From positions 62,001 through 126,000 of the forward strand of contig NZ_JAFIWC010000001.1 of NCBI RefSeq assembly GCF_017163755.1: a DNA stretch of 64,000 nucleotides. Direction: 5' to 3'. The translations under genes were made by a program, and so were the position numbers. Position 1 is the stretch's first letter; each line of letters starts with the position of its first letter. The notes under the pieces were generated by a model that was given only the letters and a program-made list of their open reading frames with translations, did no database searches and was not told the origin of the DNA. The stretch is from Xanthomonas sp. Lineage in GTDB: Bacteria; Pseudomonadota; Gammaproteobacteria; Xanthomonadales; Xanthomonadaceae. This document shows positions 20,646-28,840 of this stretch, in pieces.

Positions 20646-22313
20646 ATGCTAAGACATCTCTCGATCAAGGATTTCGCCGTCGTACGCGGCACCGAGCTGG
20701 AATTCGGCCCCGGCATGACCGTCGTGTCCGGCGAAACCGGCGCCGGCAAGTCGCTGATGGTGGACGCGCTCGGCTTCCTGTCCGGGCTGCGCGCCGACAG
20801 CGGCGTGGTCCGCCACGGCGCCGACCGCGCCGAGTTGTCGGCCGAGTTCGCCCTGCCCGACGACGCCCCGGCGCGCGCCTGGCTGCGCGAGAACGAGCTC
20901 GACGACGACGAACAGTGCCAGCTGCGCCGGGTGATCCGCGCCGACGGCGGCTCGCGCGCGTGGATCAACGGCCGCCCGGTGACCCTGTCGCAGCTGGCCG
21001 AACTGGCCGGCCGCCTGGTCGAGATCCACGGCCAGCACGAACACCAGGCGCTGCTGTCGCGCGGCAGCCAGCTCGGCCTGCTCGACGCCTACGCGCGCAA
21101 CGAGGCCGAACGCGCCACGGTGCGCGCCGCCGCCACGCGCTGGCAGGGGCGGCTGGCCGAGCGCGAGGCGCTGATGGCGCAGGGCGACGTCTCCGACCGC
21201 ATCGGCTTCCTCGAACACCAGCTGGCCGAACTGCAGCGCGAGGACCTGAGCCCGGCGGCGATCGCCGCGCTGGACAGCAACCACCGCCGCCAGGCGCACG
21301 CCGCCGCGCTGATCGGCGCCTGCGAAGGCGCGGCGCTGCGGCTCAATGGCGACGACGCGCCGGCGGTGCTCGAACTGCTGCAGCAGACCCGCCACGAGCT
21401 GGCCAAGGTCGGCGAATACGACGCGCGCCTGGCCGAGGTCGACGCGCTGCTCGACAGCGCCACGATCCAGCTGGAGGAAGCGCTGGCCCTGGTCGACCGG
21501 GTCCGCGACGACCTGGACGCCGACCCGGCCCAGTTCGAGGAGATGGAACGCAAACTGGGCCGGCTGCACGACCTGGCGCGCAAGCACCGGGTGGCGCCGG
21601 AGGCGCTGGGCGAGCACCGCGACGCGCTGCTGGCCGAGGTCGAGAGCCTGCGCGGCGCCGGCGAGCGGCTGGACGTGCTCGACGCGGAGATCGCGCGCGC
21701 CGCCCAGGCCTGGCGCGACGCCGCGGCCGCGCTGAGCGCTACCCGCACGCGTGGTGCCGAGGCGCTGTCGCGCGACACCACCGCGCTGATCGGCGAGCTG
21801 GGCATGGGCGGCGGCCGCTTCTTGATTCAGCTGGAGCCGCACGAGACCGAGCGCCCCGACCCGGCCGGCGCCGAGCGCGTCGAGTTCCTGGTCGCGGCCA
21901 ATGCCGGGCAGCCGCCGCGGGCGCTGCGCAAGGTCGCCTCCGGCGGCGAGCTGTCGCGCATCTCGCTGGCGATCGAGGTCGCCGCGCTGGGCCTGGACGC
22001 GGTGCCGACGATGGTGTTCGACGAGGTGGACTCGGGCATCGGCGGCGCGGTCGCCGACATCGTCGGCAAGAAGCTGCGCGCCCTGGGCGAGCAGCGCCAG
22101 GTGCTGTGCGTGACCCACCTGCCGCAGGTCGCCGCGCAGGGCCACGCCCACTATCGGGTCAGCAAGGCGCCGGTCGAGGGCATGACCCAGAGCTCGGTCG
22201 AACTGCTGGCACCGCGCCAGCGCGAGGAAGAACTGGCGCGGATGCTGGGCGGGGTCGAGGTGAGCAAGGAAGCGCGCGCGGCGGCCAAGCGGCTGCTATC
22301 GAGCGCGGGCTGA
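20646..22313 (+). CDS. recN: DNA repair protein RecN
   Basis: SMC-like ATPase acting in double-strand break repair. The 555-residue product starts with MLRHLSIKDFAVV and has Walker A GETGAGKS. The conserved IHGQHEHQALL follows, then two coiled-coil arms (about residues 160-370), an ABC-type signature (ASGGELSRISLAIE) and Walker B TMVFDEVDSGIGG, ending in the typical VTHLPQVAAQGHAHY. Length matches the family. No E. coli-type SOS box (CTGT-N8-ACAG) was seen upstream. Divergent from hrcA; followed by the REP cluster. Confidence 0.97.
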   Translation: MLRHLSIKDFAVVRGTELEFGPGMTVVSGETGAGKSLMVDALGFLSGLRADSGVVRHGADRAELSAEFALPDDAPARAWLRENELDDDEQCQLRRVIRADGGSRAWINGRPVTLSQLAELAGRLVEIHGQHEHQALLSRGSQLGLLDAYARNEAERATVRAAATRWQGRLAEREALMAQGDVSDRIGFLEHQLAELQREDLSPAAIAALDSNHRRQAHAAALIGACEGAALRLNGDDAPAVLELLQQTRHELAKVGEYDARLAEVDALLDSATIQLEEALALVDRVRDDLDADPAQFEEMERKLGRLHDLARKHRVAPEALGEHRDALLAEVESLRGAGERLDVLDAEIARAAQAWRDAAAALSATRTRGAEALSRDTTALIGELGMGGGRFLIQLEPHETERPDPAGAERVEFLVAANAGQPPRALRKVASGGELSRISLAIEVAALGLDAVPTMVFDEVDSGIGGAVADIVGKKLRALGEQRQVLCVTHLPQVAAQGHAHYRVSKAPVEGMTQSSVELLAPRQREEELARMLGGVEVSKEARAAAKRLLSSAG

Positions 22314-22434
22314 GCGGCTGCACGCTCCGCTGGGCTGGGGCGTCGGCAGCTAAGCTGGAGCACCACTTCGGGAACTGCGCCGAGGTAGCTTGAGCCATCC
22401 GTTTGGAAGCCTGCGAACCCTTCGGATCGCGTCG

Positions 22435-22849
22435 GTCGGGGCTGAAGCCCCTCCTACAGTGCACCCGCGAGTCGCGCAAGCTGCCCCTGTAGGAGCGGCT
22501 TCAGCCGCGACGAACGGAGCCCTCCACCCGGCGCCGGAAACAGTCGGAACCGATGGTCTACGCCACCCAGAGTTTCCCCAGCGCACCATCGGGTCGGCAA
22601 CTAGCCCATGTAGCAGCGGTTTCAACCGCGACAAACGGAGTCTTCCAACTGACCGGCTGCGGAAACAGTCGGGACTGATGGTCTACGCCGCCCAGAATTT
22701 CCCCAGCACCATCGGGGGAGCGGTTTCAACCGCGACAAATGGAGCCATCCAGCTGGCCGGCTATGGAAGCAGGCGGAACTGAAGTCGCGGCCACAAGGCA
22801 CCGGCCGGCTCGCCGCACGTGTCCCTGTGGGAGCGACTTCAGTCGCGAC
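22435..22849. repeat. Cluster of five GTAGGAG-type REP hairpins in tandem modules
   Basis: The 609-bp recN-fur gap contains no gene but holds five REP copies: 22435-22457 (reverse), 22489-22511, 22610-22632, about 22714-22736, and 22827-22849. The stems read GGGGCTGAAGCCCC, GCGGCTTCAGCCGC, GCGGTTTCAACCGC (twice) and GCGACTTCAGTCGC, so base changes are compensated on both sides. Copies 2-4 head tandem modules of about 104-121 bp that share blocks such as GGAAACAGTCGG, GATGGTCTACGCC and TTTCCCCAGC. Confidence 0.9.
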
Positions 22850-22922
22850 GACCGGAGCCGGAATCCGCGACGGCTGCAGCAGCCTTGCCGAGCCCGCCGC
22901 TGCGCCCGCGAGGGCGCCCGCC

Positions 22923-23345
22923 TCAGCCCTTCTTGCCCGCCGGCCGCTTGCTGCGCACGTACAGCACCAGCGAGTGCTCCTCCAGCTCGTAGCCGTGATC
23001 GGCGGCGATCTTGCGCTGCAATTCCTCGATCTCGGCGCTTTCGAACTCGATGACGTTGCCGGTGTCCACGTCCACCATGTGGTCGTGGTGGCCGCCGCGG
23101 TCCAGTTCGTAGACGGCCTGGCCGCCCTCGAAATTGTGCTTGAGCACCAGCCCCGCCGCCTCGAACTGGGTCAGGACGCGGTACACCGTGGCCAGGCCGA
23201 TCTCGTCGCCGTGGTCCAGCAACTGGCGATAGATTTCTTCCGCGGTCATGTGGTGACGCGCCGACTTCTGCTCGAGCAGCTCCAGGATCCGCATGCGGGG
23301 ATGCGTGACCTTCAGGCCGACTTTGCGCAGATCGTGGGATTCCAT
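22923..23345 (-). CDS. fur: Ferric uptake regulator Fur
   Basis: Iron-responsive repressor of about 140 residues. The N-terminal winged helix carries LKVTHPRMRILELLEQ and the recognition segment IGLATVYRVLTQFEAAGLV. The C-terminal dimerisation domain has the metal-binding block GGHHDHMVDVDTGNVIEFE. The ATG at 23345 (MESHDLRK) has GGAGA just upstream, while the ATG five codons earlier would place that RBS inside the gene. There is no C-terminal CxxC pair, as is usual in this lineage. It is divergent from bamE across a 105-bp gap in which TATCAT and its complement suggest overlapping -10 boxes. Confidence 0.96.
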   Translation of the reverse strand: MESHDLRKVGLKVTHPRMRILELLEQKSARHHMTAEEIYRQLLDHGDEIGLATVYRVLTQFEAAGLVLKHNFEGGQAVYELDRGGHHDHMVDVDTGNVIEFESAEIEELQRKIAADHGYELEEHSLVLYVRSKRPAGKKG

Positions 23346-23450
23346 GGCGTCTCCGTTCATAGCGGGTTTAGCGCCAGCTGCCTGGGGTGGGTCGCGGCGG
23401 TCGCCGGGAGTGTATCATCGACGCGATTTCACTCAGCACCCCCGTCCCCG

Positions 23451-23849
23451 ATGCGCAATCTCCTGCTGGTCGCCGTTGTTGCCCTGTCCACCGCTGGCTG
23501 CGGGATCATCTACAAGCAGCCCATCTATCAAGGCAACCTGATCAAGCAGGCCGCCGTCGATCAGCTCAAGGTCGGGCAGAGCAAGCAGCAGGTCAGCGCG
23601 CTGCTCGGCACCCCGTCGATCCCCGATCCGTTCCATGCCCAGCGCTGGGACTATACGTCCACCGAGCGCGTCAACCGCACCGGCAGGACCGAGATCAAGA
23701 ACTTCGTGGTCTATTTCGAGAACGACAGCGTGGCCCGCTGGGAAGGCGACTATTTCCCCGACCGCGACTCGGAACTGGCCAGGAACAGCGTGCGCCAGTT
23801 CGGCCGCAACCTGGCCAAGGACAAGAAGAAGCAGCGCCGCGGCGAGTAA
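23451..23849 (+). CDS. bamE: Outer membrane assembly lipoprotein BamE (OmlA/SmpA)
   Basis: Small lipoprotein subunit of the BAM complex, which inserts beta-barrels in the outer membrane. The 132-residue precursor has a type II signal with lipobox STAGC (Cys17). The SmpA/OmlA fold follows, with the family blocks GNLIKQAAVDQLKVGQSKQQV, LLGTPSIPDPFH and RWDYTST. The C-terminus is basic (AKDKKKQRR). It is divergently paired with fur, as omlA is in other Xanthomonas. Confidence 0.95.
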   Translation: MRNLLLVAVVALSTAGCGIIYKQPIYQGNLIKQAAVDQLKVGQSKQQVSALLGTPSIPDPFHAQRWDYTSTERVNRTGRTEIKNFVVYFENDSVARWEGDYFPDRDSELARNSVRQFGRNLAKDKKKQRRGE

Positions 23850-23879
23850 GCCGGACCGCGCGCGGCCCGTCCGGCGGCG

Positions 23880-24143
23880 CTAGCGCGGCTTCGCGCGGCG
23901 CCGCCGCGCGTCCTTCGGATCGGCCAGCAGCGGCCTGAGCAGCTCGACCCGGTCGCCGTCGCGCAGCGCCTGTCCCGGCGCGGCGACGATGCCATGGACC
24001 GCGCACGGCATGTCGACGGATGCCTCCGGCAGCGCCGCCGCGGCCACCGCGTCGGCCACCGTCGCCCCGGCAGGCAGGTGCAGCTGGCGCGAGACGAACC
24101 GCTCCGGCCACGCCAGCACCACCTCGACCCGCAGCACGCTCAT
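23880..24143 (-). CDS. rnfH: RnfH family ubiquitin-like protein
   Basis: Small RnfH/UPF0125 protein of 87 residues with a predicted ubiquitin-like (beta-grasp) fold and an unsettled role. The N-terminus VEVVLAWPERFVSRQLHLPAG, the central GATVADAV and the block DRVELLRPLLADPKDARRRRA are diagnostic. The start codon overlaps the ratA stop (ATGA), the usual ratA-rnfH coupling. The C-terminus is very basic. Confidence 0.92.
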   Translation of the reverse strand: MSVLRVEVVLAWPERFVSRQLHLPAGATVADAVAAAALPEASVDMPCAVHGIVAAPGQALRDGDRVELLRPLLADPKDARRRRAKPR

Positions 24144-24571
24144 GCGTCTTCGCGGTCGGCCACGCGGACGAAATCGTTGACCATGCGGTCGGCCAGGCTC
24201 TGGAACCCCAACGCCAGGGCCGGCCCCAGCAGGCGCGAGGTCGGCTCGAAATCCAGCATCAGGCTGACCTTGCTGGCATGGTCGTTGAACGACTGGAACT
24301 CCCACTGCCCCTGCAAGCGCTTGAACGGGCCGTCGCGCAGCATCATATCGATGCGGTGCGGGCGCTCGAGCCGGTTCTCGGTGGTGAACCAGGTGCGGAA
24401 CGAGCCCAGGCCCAGGTCCAGCCGCGCGACCAGGTGCCGGTCGCTCTGCTCGAGCACATGGGCGGCATCGCACCAGTTGAACCGGCGCGGATAGGCGGCG
24501 ACATCATTGACCAGGTCGAACATGCGCGTGGAGGCGTGTTCGACCAGGGCGCTGCGGCGGATGATAGGCAT
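24140..24571 (-). CDS. ratA: RatA family START-like protein
   Basis: Member of the polyketide cyclase/START superfamily. In E. coli RatA blocks 70S ribosome assembly, while in eukaryotes the family (COQ10) assists ubiquinone function, so the role here is ambiguous. The 143-residue product begins [15 protein letters not shown] and has the typical [19 protein letters not shown]. Later blocks are [12 protein letters not shown] and a C-terminal helix [13 protein letters not shown]. The ATG at 24571 matches the family start. It is divergent from smpB. Confidence 0.92.
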   Translation of the reverse strand: MPIIRRSALVEHASTRMFDLVNDVAAYPRRFNWCDAAHVLEQSDRHLVARLDLGLGSFRTWFTTENRLERPHRIDMMLRDGPFKRLQGQWEFQSFNDHASKVSLMLDFEPTSRLLGPALALGFQSLADRMVNDFVRVADREDA

Positions 24572-24598
24572 TCGGTGCGGGGGAGTAAGACCAAGACG

Positions 24599-24615
24599 TT
24601 CGGGAGGCTCCCGAA
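24599..24615. promoter_or_regulatory. Perfect palindrome in the ratA/smpB divergent gap
   Basis: TTCGGGAGGCTCCCGAA has 8-bp arms around one central base. It lies 17 bp before the smpB ATG and 27 bp before the ratA ATG. GACAAT (24621-24626) next to it could be the smpB -10 box. This is consistent with an operator or an RNA hairpin in the smpB leader. Confidence 0.4.
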
Positions 24616-24632
24616 TCGGAGACAATAGCAAG

Positions 24633-25136
24633 ATGAGCAAGAAACCCGCCAAGGATAAAGCAAACGGCGCGACGGCCAACAAGACCATCGCGTTGAACAA
24701 GCGTGCGCGCCACGAATACCACCTGGAGGACCGCTATGAAGCCGGCCTGGCCCTGCAGGGCTGGGAGGTCAAGTCGATCCGCGCCGGCCGCGCCAACATC
24801 GGCGAGAGCTACGCGTTCGTGCGCCAGGGCGAGCTGTTCCTGTTCGGCGCGCAGTTCACCCCGCTGATCCAGGCCTCCACCCACGTGGTCGCCGACGACC
24901 GCCGCACCCGCAAGCTGCTGCTGCACCGGAGCGAGATCGACAAGCTGATCGGACGGGTCGAGCGCGACGGCTACACGCTGGTGCCCACCGCGATGTACTG
25001 GAGCAAGAACAAGATCAAGCTCGAGATCGCGCTGGCCAAGGGCAAGCAGGACCACGACAAGCGCGACGCCGCCAAGGACCGCGACTGGGCCCGCGACAAG
25101 CAGCGGATCATGCGGCGGCACAACAAGAACGCGTGA
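24633..25136 (+). CDS. smpB: SsrA-binding protein SmpB
   Basis: RNA-binding partner of tmRNA in trans-translation; it brings ssrA to stalled ribosomes. The 167-residue protein has the family blocks [34 protein letters not shown] and [13 protein letters not shown]. The basic C-terminal tail contains [21 protein letters not shown]. The N-terminal extension ([18 protein letters not shown]) is polar and variable. The ssrA gene lies about 3.1 kb downstream on the same strand, beyond the protease gene. Confidence 0.98.
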   Translation: MSKKPAKDKANGATANKTIALNKRARHEYHLEDRYEAGLALQGWEVKSIRAGRANIGESYAFVRQGELFLFGAQFTPLIQASTHVVADDRRTRKLLLHRSEIDKLIGRVERDGYTLVPTAMYWSKNKIKLEIALAKGKQDHDKRDAAKDRDWARDKQRIMRRHNKNA

Positions 25137-25139
25137 CCG

Positions 25140-25377
25140 GGGACCGGGGACCGGGGACCGCAGGATGATGTCCGGGTGCAAATCGCTGTCAAGCGATTTG
25201 ATGAAAGAAGTGCATCTATTTTCAAGAAAAGTCGCGCTTTTCCATAGCTTCAGCATGCCGGCATTTGTGCTCCCCGGATGACCTCCGGTGCTGATGCCCA
25301 AGGCACCCAAAGCACCTGCCACGGAGGCAATGCGCTCGCGCTGAATCCCCGGTCCCCGGTCCCTGGTCCCTGGTCCC
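25140..25377. repeat. Heptamer-array inverted element F, with a 44-bp core
   Basis: Left array: three GGGACCG copies (25140-25160), only 3 bp after the smpB stop. Right array: CGGTCCC, CGGTCCC, TGGTCCC, TGGTCCC (25350-25377), inverted. The core 25160-25203 matches element C at 41 of 44 positions, including CAAATCG-N8-CGATTTG. Both arms here use the GGGACCG variant, whereas elements A, B, C and D mostly use GGGACTC. Confidence 0.9.
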
Positions 25378-25386
25378 CGGCCACCA

Positions 25387-28122
25387 TCACGTCGCCGCCA
25401 GCATCCGCATCAGGCTCGGCACGCCGTGCCCCTGCATGTAGCGGTCGCGCTGCAGGTCGGTGCAGTGGCTCAGCAGCAAGGACTTGATCCGGTCCGGACA
25501 GCCGATGAACTCGCGGCGCACCGACAGGAACGCGGCGACCAGGCCGGAAATGTGCGCCGCGGCCATGCTGGTGCCGCTCATCTCCACCATCCAGGTGCTC
25601 GGGTCGTCGGCCGCAAAGCGATGATGCGCCGACACGATCTTCTCGCCCGGCGCCACCACGTCGGGCTTGTGCCGGCCGTCGGCGGTAGGGCCGCGCGAGG
25701 AGAAATACGACACCCCGTAGCTGTGCGGGCTGCTCTTGTGCACCGAACCCACCGCCAGCGCCTCTTCCAGGTTGGCCGGATCGCCGATGCTCAGGTCCAG
25801 GTTCAACGGATACGCCTCGCCGTCGTTCTGCACCAGCCAGGCCAGGCCGTCGTTGCCGGCGGCGACCACCACCACCACGCCCTGCCGCCACAGCCGGCGC
25901 AGCTCGTTGCACAGCGGGGTGAAGCCGCAGCCGTAGCTCTCGGCGTCGAAGTACCCGCCCAGGCTCAGGTTGACGCCGTGGATCACCAGTTCGCCGGCGC
26001 GCTCGTTGATGTCGGCGACCTGCTGCACCCCCTTGATGATCCACGAATCGCGGCCGTTGCCGTCGTCGTCCAGCACCTTCAGGCCGTACAGCCGCGCCTG
26101 CGGCGCCATGCCGGCGAAGGCCAGCGGCGCCTCGTCGGCGCCGGGCAGCGGTGCCTGGCACTGCCCGGCGATGATGCCGGCGACATGGGTGCCGTGGCCG
26201 TTGCCGTCCAGCCCGGAAAACCCGTCGCCGTCGCTGCGGCGCAGCTCGCGCGCCGGCCCGCGCACGGTGCAGTCCCATTGCGCCGCCACCGTCTCGCGCA
26301 CGCCGGCCTGGCGGAAATGCGGATGCGCCGCGGCGATGCCGGTGTCCAGCACCGCCCAGCCGATGCCGTCGCCGAGCGCGCGGTACGCCACCTGCGCCGC
26401 ATCGGCCTGGATGACGCTGCGCGACTGGTGGATCAGCGCGCGCTTGCCGGCGTCGCGCCACAGCCGCTTCAGGTTCAGATGCCGGTAGCGGTCGCGCAGG
26501 CTCTCGATCTCGAACCGGGTCAATCGTACCGAGACGTAGCGCTGCAGGCTGTCTTCCAGCGCGATCGCCTCGTCCAGCGCCTCGCCCTGCAGCCCGGTCG
26601 AGGCCTGCGCCAGCTCGCGCAGCGCGGCCAGCAGCGTGACCCGCAGCTGCGCCGGCGACCGTTCGCCCGGCAGCCGCTCCAGTTCGATCAGCACCTCGTG
26701 CCGGTAACCCGGATCGCGCGCCTCGAGCTGGTCGGACAGGTCCTTGATCAGCACCGGCCGCGCGATCGGCTGATCGAAGCCCACGCCCACCGCGCGCCGC
26801 ACTTCGGCGCGCACCTCGGGAATGGACAGGTAACCCGAACCGGAATGGGGATTGCGCCGCCAGTCCGGGTTCAGCCGCGCGGCGGCGATGTTGCGGAAGC
26901 GCCCTTGCGCATCGCCGATGTCGTCGCTCAGGTCCTCGTCGAAGGCGACCGGATCGCCGCTGTCGGCGACGTTGACCCAACGCCGCACGCAGGCGGGGAA
27001 CGGCAGCGTCTGCTGCCCGGTCCACTCCTTGAACATGCTGCGCACCACCGGCAGCCCCAGCGGCGAGCCGACGGTCAGCAGCAGCGTCACCTCGCAGCCG
27101 TCGGCGTCCAGTTCGCGCAGCACGTCGTAGGCGATCATCGAGCCCTGGCTGTGGGCCACCACCACGAACGGGCCGCCGCCGGCGCGCATGCGCTGGAGCA
27201 GGCTCTGGCGCATCTGCTCGCGCCGCGCCGGCACGTAGAACAGGTCGTGCACGTCCTGCAGCAAGGCCGCGGAGATCAGCTTCAGCAGCATCCGGTTGAT
27301 CGCATCGAGCGGGCCCTGCGCACGCACCGCGGCAGCGCCCGGCGCGGCCGCCTGCAGTTCGTCCAGCAGCCGGTGCAGGCGCTCGCGCTCCTGGGCGCTG
27401 TCGGCCAGGGTGTCGGCCAGCTGGCGCAGATCGTCCAGTTGCGGCGCCACGCCCAACGCGCTGAGCACGCGCTGCTCGGCCTGGTTCAGCGCCGGTCCCT
27501 GGTCCTGGTCCTGGCAGCTGCCCGGCTCCGGCGCCGGATAGCGCTCGCGATTGACCCAGTACGCCATGCGGGTGCGCTCGCCCATGCCGCGCCCGAACAG
27601 CGCCTTGTCCCACTGGCAGCGCAGCACTTCGGCCGGCGGCTTGTTGCCGATGCCGTGCACGTAGATCACGGTGCGGGCGCGCCCCTGGGCCAGGGTGCCG
27701 GCACCGGCGGCGGCCCGTGCGGCGGATGCGGATGCTCCGGCAGTGCCGCGGGGAACCGCGTTCCCGGCGGCGCGCCTGGATACGCTCGCCTTGGCCGTTG
27801 CGGCCGCGGCCTTCGCCGGCCTGCCCGTCTCCGGCTTGGCGACGGCGGGCCTGGCCGGCCTGGACGCGGCCTTCGTCGCGGCGCCTGCCTTGGACTTGGA
27901 CTTGGACTGGGCGGCCACGGTCCTGCCCGCCTTGCGCACCGGCTTGGCCGCCTGCGCCGCCGGCCTGGCGTCCGTCCCGGCACCGCCACGCCGCGCCGTG
28001 GCGCCCGTCTTGGCCGGCCGCGCCCGGCTTGCCGCACCGCCCTCGCCGCGTCCGGCCGGGCCCGAGCCGCCGGCCGGCCGGGTACCGCTGCCACCACGCG
28101 CACGCGCTTGCTTGGTTGCCAT
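25387..28122 (-). CDS. Alpha/beta-hydrolase fused to subtilisin-like serine protease
   Basis: A 911-residue fusion. Residues 1 to ~140 are low-complexity, Ala/Lys/Arg/Gly-rich and disordered. From ~150 an alpha/beta-hydrolase-like domain starts (VIYVHGIGNKPP) with a nucleophile elbow AHSQGS near residue 321. After a helical linker, a C-terminal S8 peptidase domain (about 575-905) carries the whole triad: Asp in AVLDTGIA (~590), His in GHGTHVAG (~640) and Ser in SGTSMAAAH (~848), plus the oxyanion Asn in AAGNDG (~752). No Sec signal is evident, so secretion, if any, would be non-classical. The start at 28122 has AAGGAG 9 nt upstream. Substrate and role are unknown. Confidence 0.9.
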   Translation of the reverse strand: MATKQARARGGSGTRPAGGSGPAGRGEGGAASRARPAKTGATARRGGAGTDARPAAQAAKPVRKAGRTVAAQSKSKSKAGAATKAASRPARPAVAKPETGRPAKAAAATAKASVSRRAAGNAVPRGTAGASASAARAAAGAGTLAQGRARTVIYVHGIGNKPPAEVLRCQWDKALFGRGMGERTRMAYWVNRERYPAPEPGSCQDQDQGPALNQAEQRVLSALGVAPQLDDLRQLADTLADSAQERERLHRLLDELQAAAPGAAAVRAQGPLDAINRMLLKLISAALLQDVHDLFYVPARREQMRQSLLQRMRAGGGPFVVVAHSQGSMIAYDVLRELDADGCEVTLLLTVGSPLGLPVVRSMFKEWTGQQTLPFPACVRRWVNVADSGDPVAFDEDLSDDIGDAQGRFRNIAAARLNPDWRRNPHSGSGYLSIPEVRAEVRRAVGVGFDQPIARPVLIKDLSDQLEARDPGYRHEVLIELERLPGERSPAQLRVTLLAALRELAQASTGLQGEALDEAIALEDSLQRYVSVRLTRFEIESLRDRYRHLNLKRLWRDAGKRALIHQSRSVIQADAAQVAYRALGDGIGWAVLDTGIAAAHPHFRQAGVRETVAAQWDCTVRGPARELRRSDGDGFSGLDGNGHGTHVAGIIAGQCQAPLPGADEAPLAFAGMAPQARLYGLKVLDDDGNGRDSWIIKGVQQVADINERAGELVIHGVNLSLGGYFDAESYGCGFTPLCNELRRLWRQGVVVVVAAGNDGLAWLVQNDGEAYPLNLDLSIGDPANLEEALAVGSVHKSSPHSYGVSYFSSRGPTADGRHKPDVVAPGEKIVSAHHRFAADDPSTWMVEMSGTSMAAAHISGLVAAFLSVRREFIGCPDRIKSLLLSHCTDLQRDRYMQGHGVPSLMRMLAAT

Positions 28123-28213
28123 CGAGATGCTCCTTGCCTGGGGGAACCGGCCGGGCGCCAGGGCCGCGACCTGCGCCGGGTGAAGCCAGCTTAAGTCGCG
28201 CATGTCGCACAGC

Positions 28214-28242
28214 TTGTGACTCCCCTCCCCGATCCCTACACT
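28214..28242 (+). promoter_or_regulatory. Sigma-70 promoter of ssrA
   Basis: TTGTGA (28214-28219), a 17-nt spacer and TACACT (28237-28242) lie about 30 bp before the mature tmRNA 5' end. Transcription would start near 28249, leaving a short leader for RNase P to remove. Confidence 0.7.
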
Positions 28243-28271
28243 GTGCAGGTCAGCGTTTTACGTTTGTCCCC

Positions 28272-28623
28272 GGGGGTGCACTGGTTTCGACGGGGGTTGC
28301 AAAATCGCTTGGCGCATGCCGAGGGGGCAGCTTTCCTCGTAAATCCAGCCGCAAACTTATAGTTGCCAACGACGACAACTACGCACTGGCCGCTTAAGGC
28401 CTAGCCCCGAAATCGCTTGTGTCCGTGCTCGCGACGTAGGGTCATTATCACGGAATCGCCGGTAGTGGCTGCCTGTCAGCTATTGGCTAAATGAAGCAGG
28501 CTGGTCCCGGGATGCGCTTCGCACATCGTGCTGTTCCGGGATGAGATCCAACGATGAGCTAAGCATGTAGTGCCGGGGATGGAGTGCCTTCGGACGGCGG
28601 TTCGATTCCGCCCACCTCCACCA
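28272..28623 (+). ncRNA. ssrA: Transfer-messenger RNA
   Basis: tmRNA of 352 nt that rescues stalled ribosomes with SmpB. The 5' end GGGGGTGCACTGGTTTCGAC is the standard tmRNA start. The 3' end is tRNA-like (GGTTCGATTCCGCCCACC...CCA), and its CACCTCC pairs with the 5' GGGGGTG to form the 7-bp acceptor stem with one G-U. The reading frame starts at GCC 28365 and encodes ANDDNYALAA, ending with TAA at 28395-28397. The CCA end is encoded. A strong terminator follows at 28631. Confidence 0.98.
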
Positions 28624-28630
28624 ATAACAG

Positions 28631-28661
28631 AACCCCAACCGTTCGCGGTTGGGGTTTTTTT
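28631..28661 (+). terminator. Rho-independent terminator of ssrA
   Basis: The stem AACCCCAACC (28631-28640) and GGTTGGGGTT (28647-28656) has a GTTCGC loop and runs into seven T residues (28655-28661). Confidence 0.93.
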
Positions 28662-28840
28662 ATGCCTGTCGCCCTGTCGGCGGCAGCGGCGGAACGCGAT
28701 GGATGCGCTGCGGCAACGCGCGGCATGGTACTTGCATCGGCTACCGAAGCCTTTCGGAACGTTCGCAGAGCGCATCTGCGGCCCTTTCAAGCCTGGCCCC
28801 TGCCCGCCGCTAATGATGCCGACTTCTACGAACCGCCTAC

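Noticed and set aside
28272..28840. Genomic island integrated at ssrA
   Set aside because: No integrase, no duplicated tmRNA 3' end and ordinary genes downstream; the ssrA 3' end is intact and followed by its own terminator.
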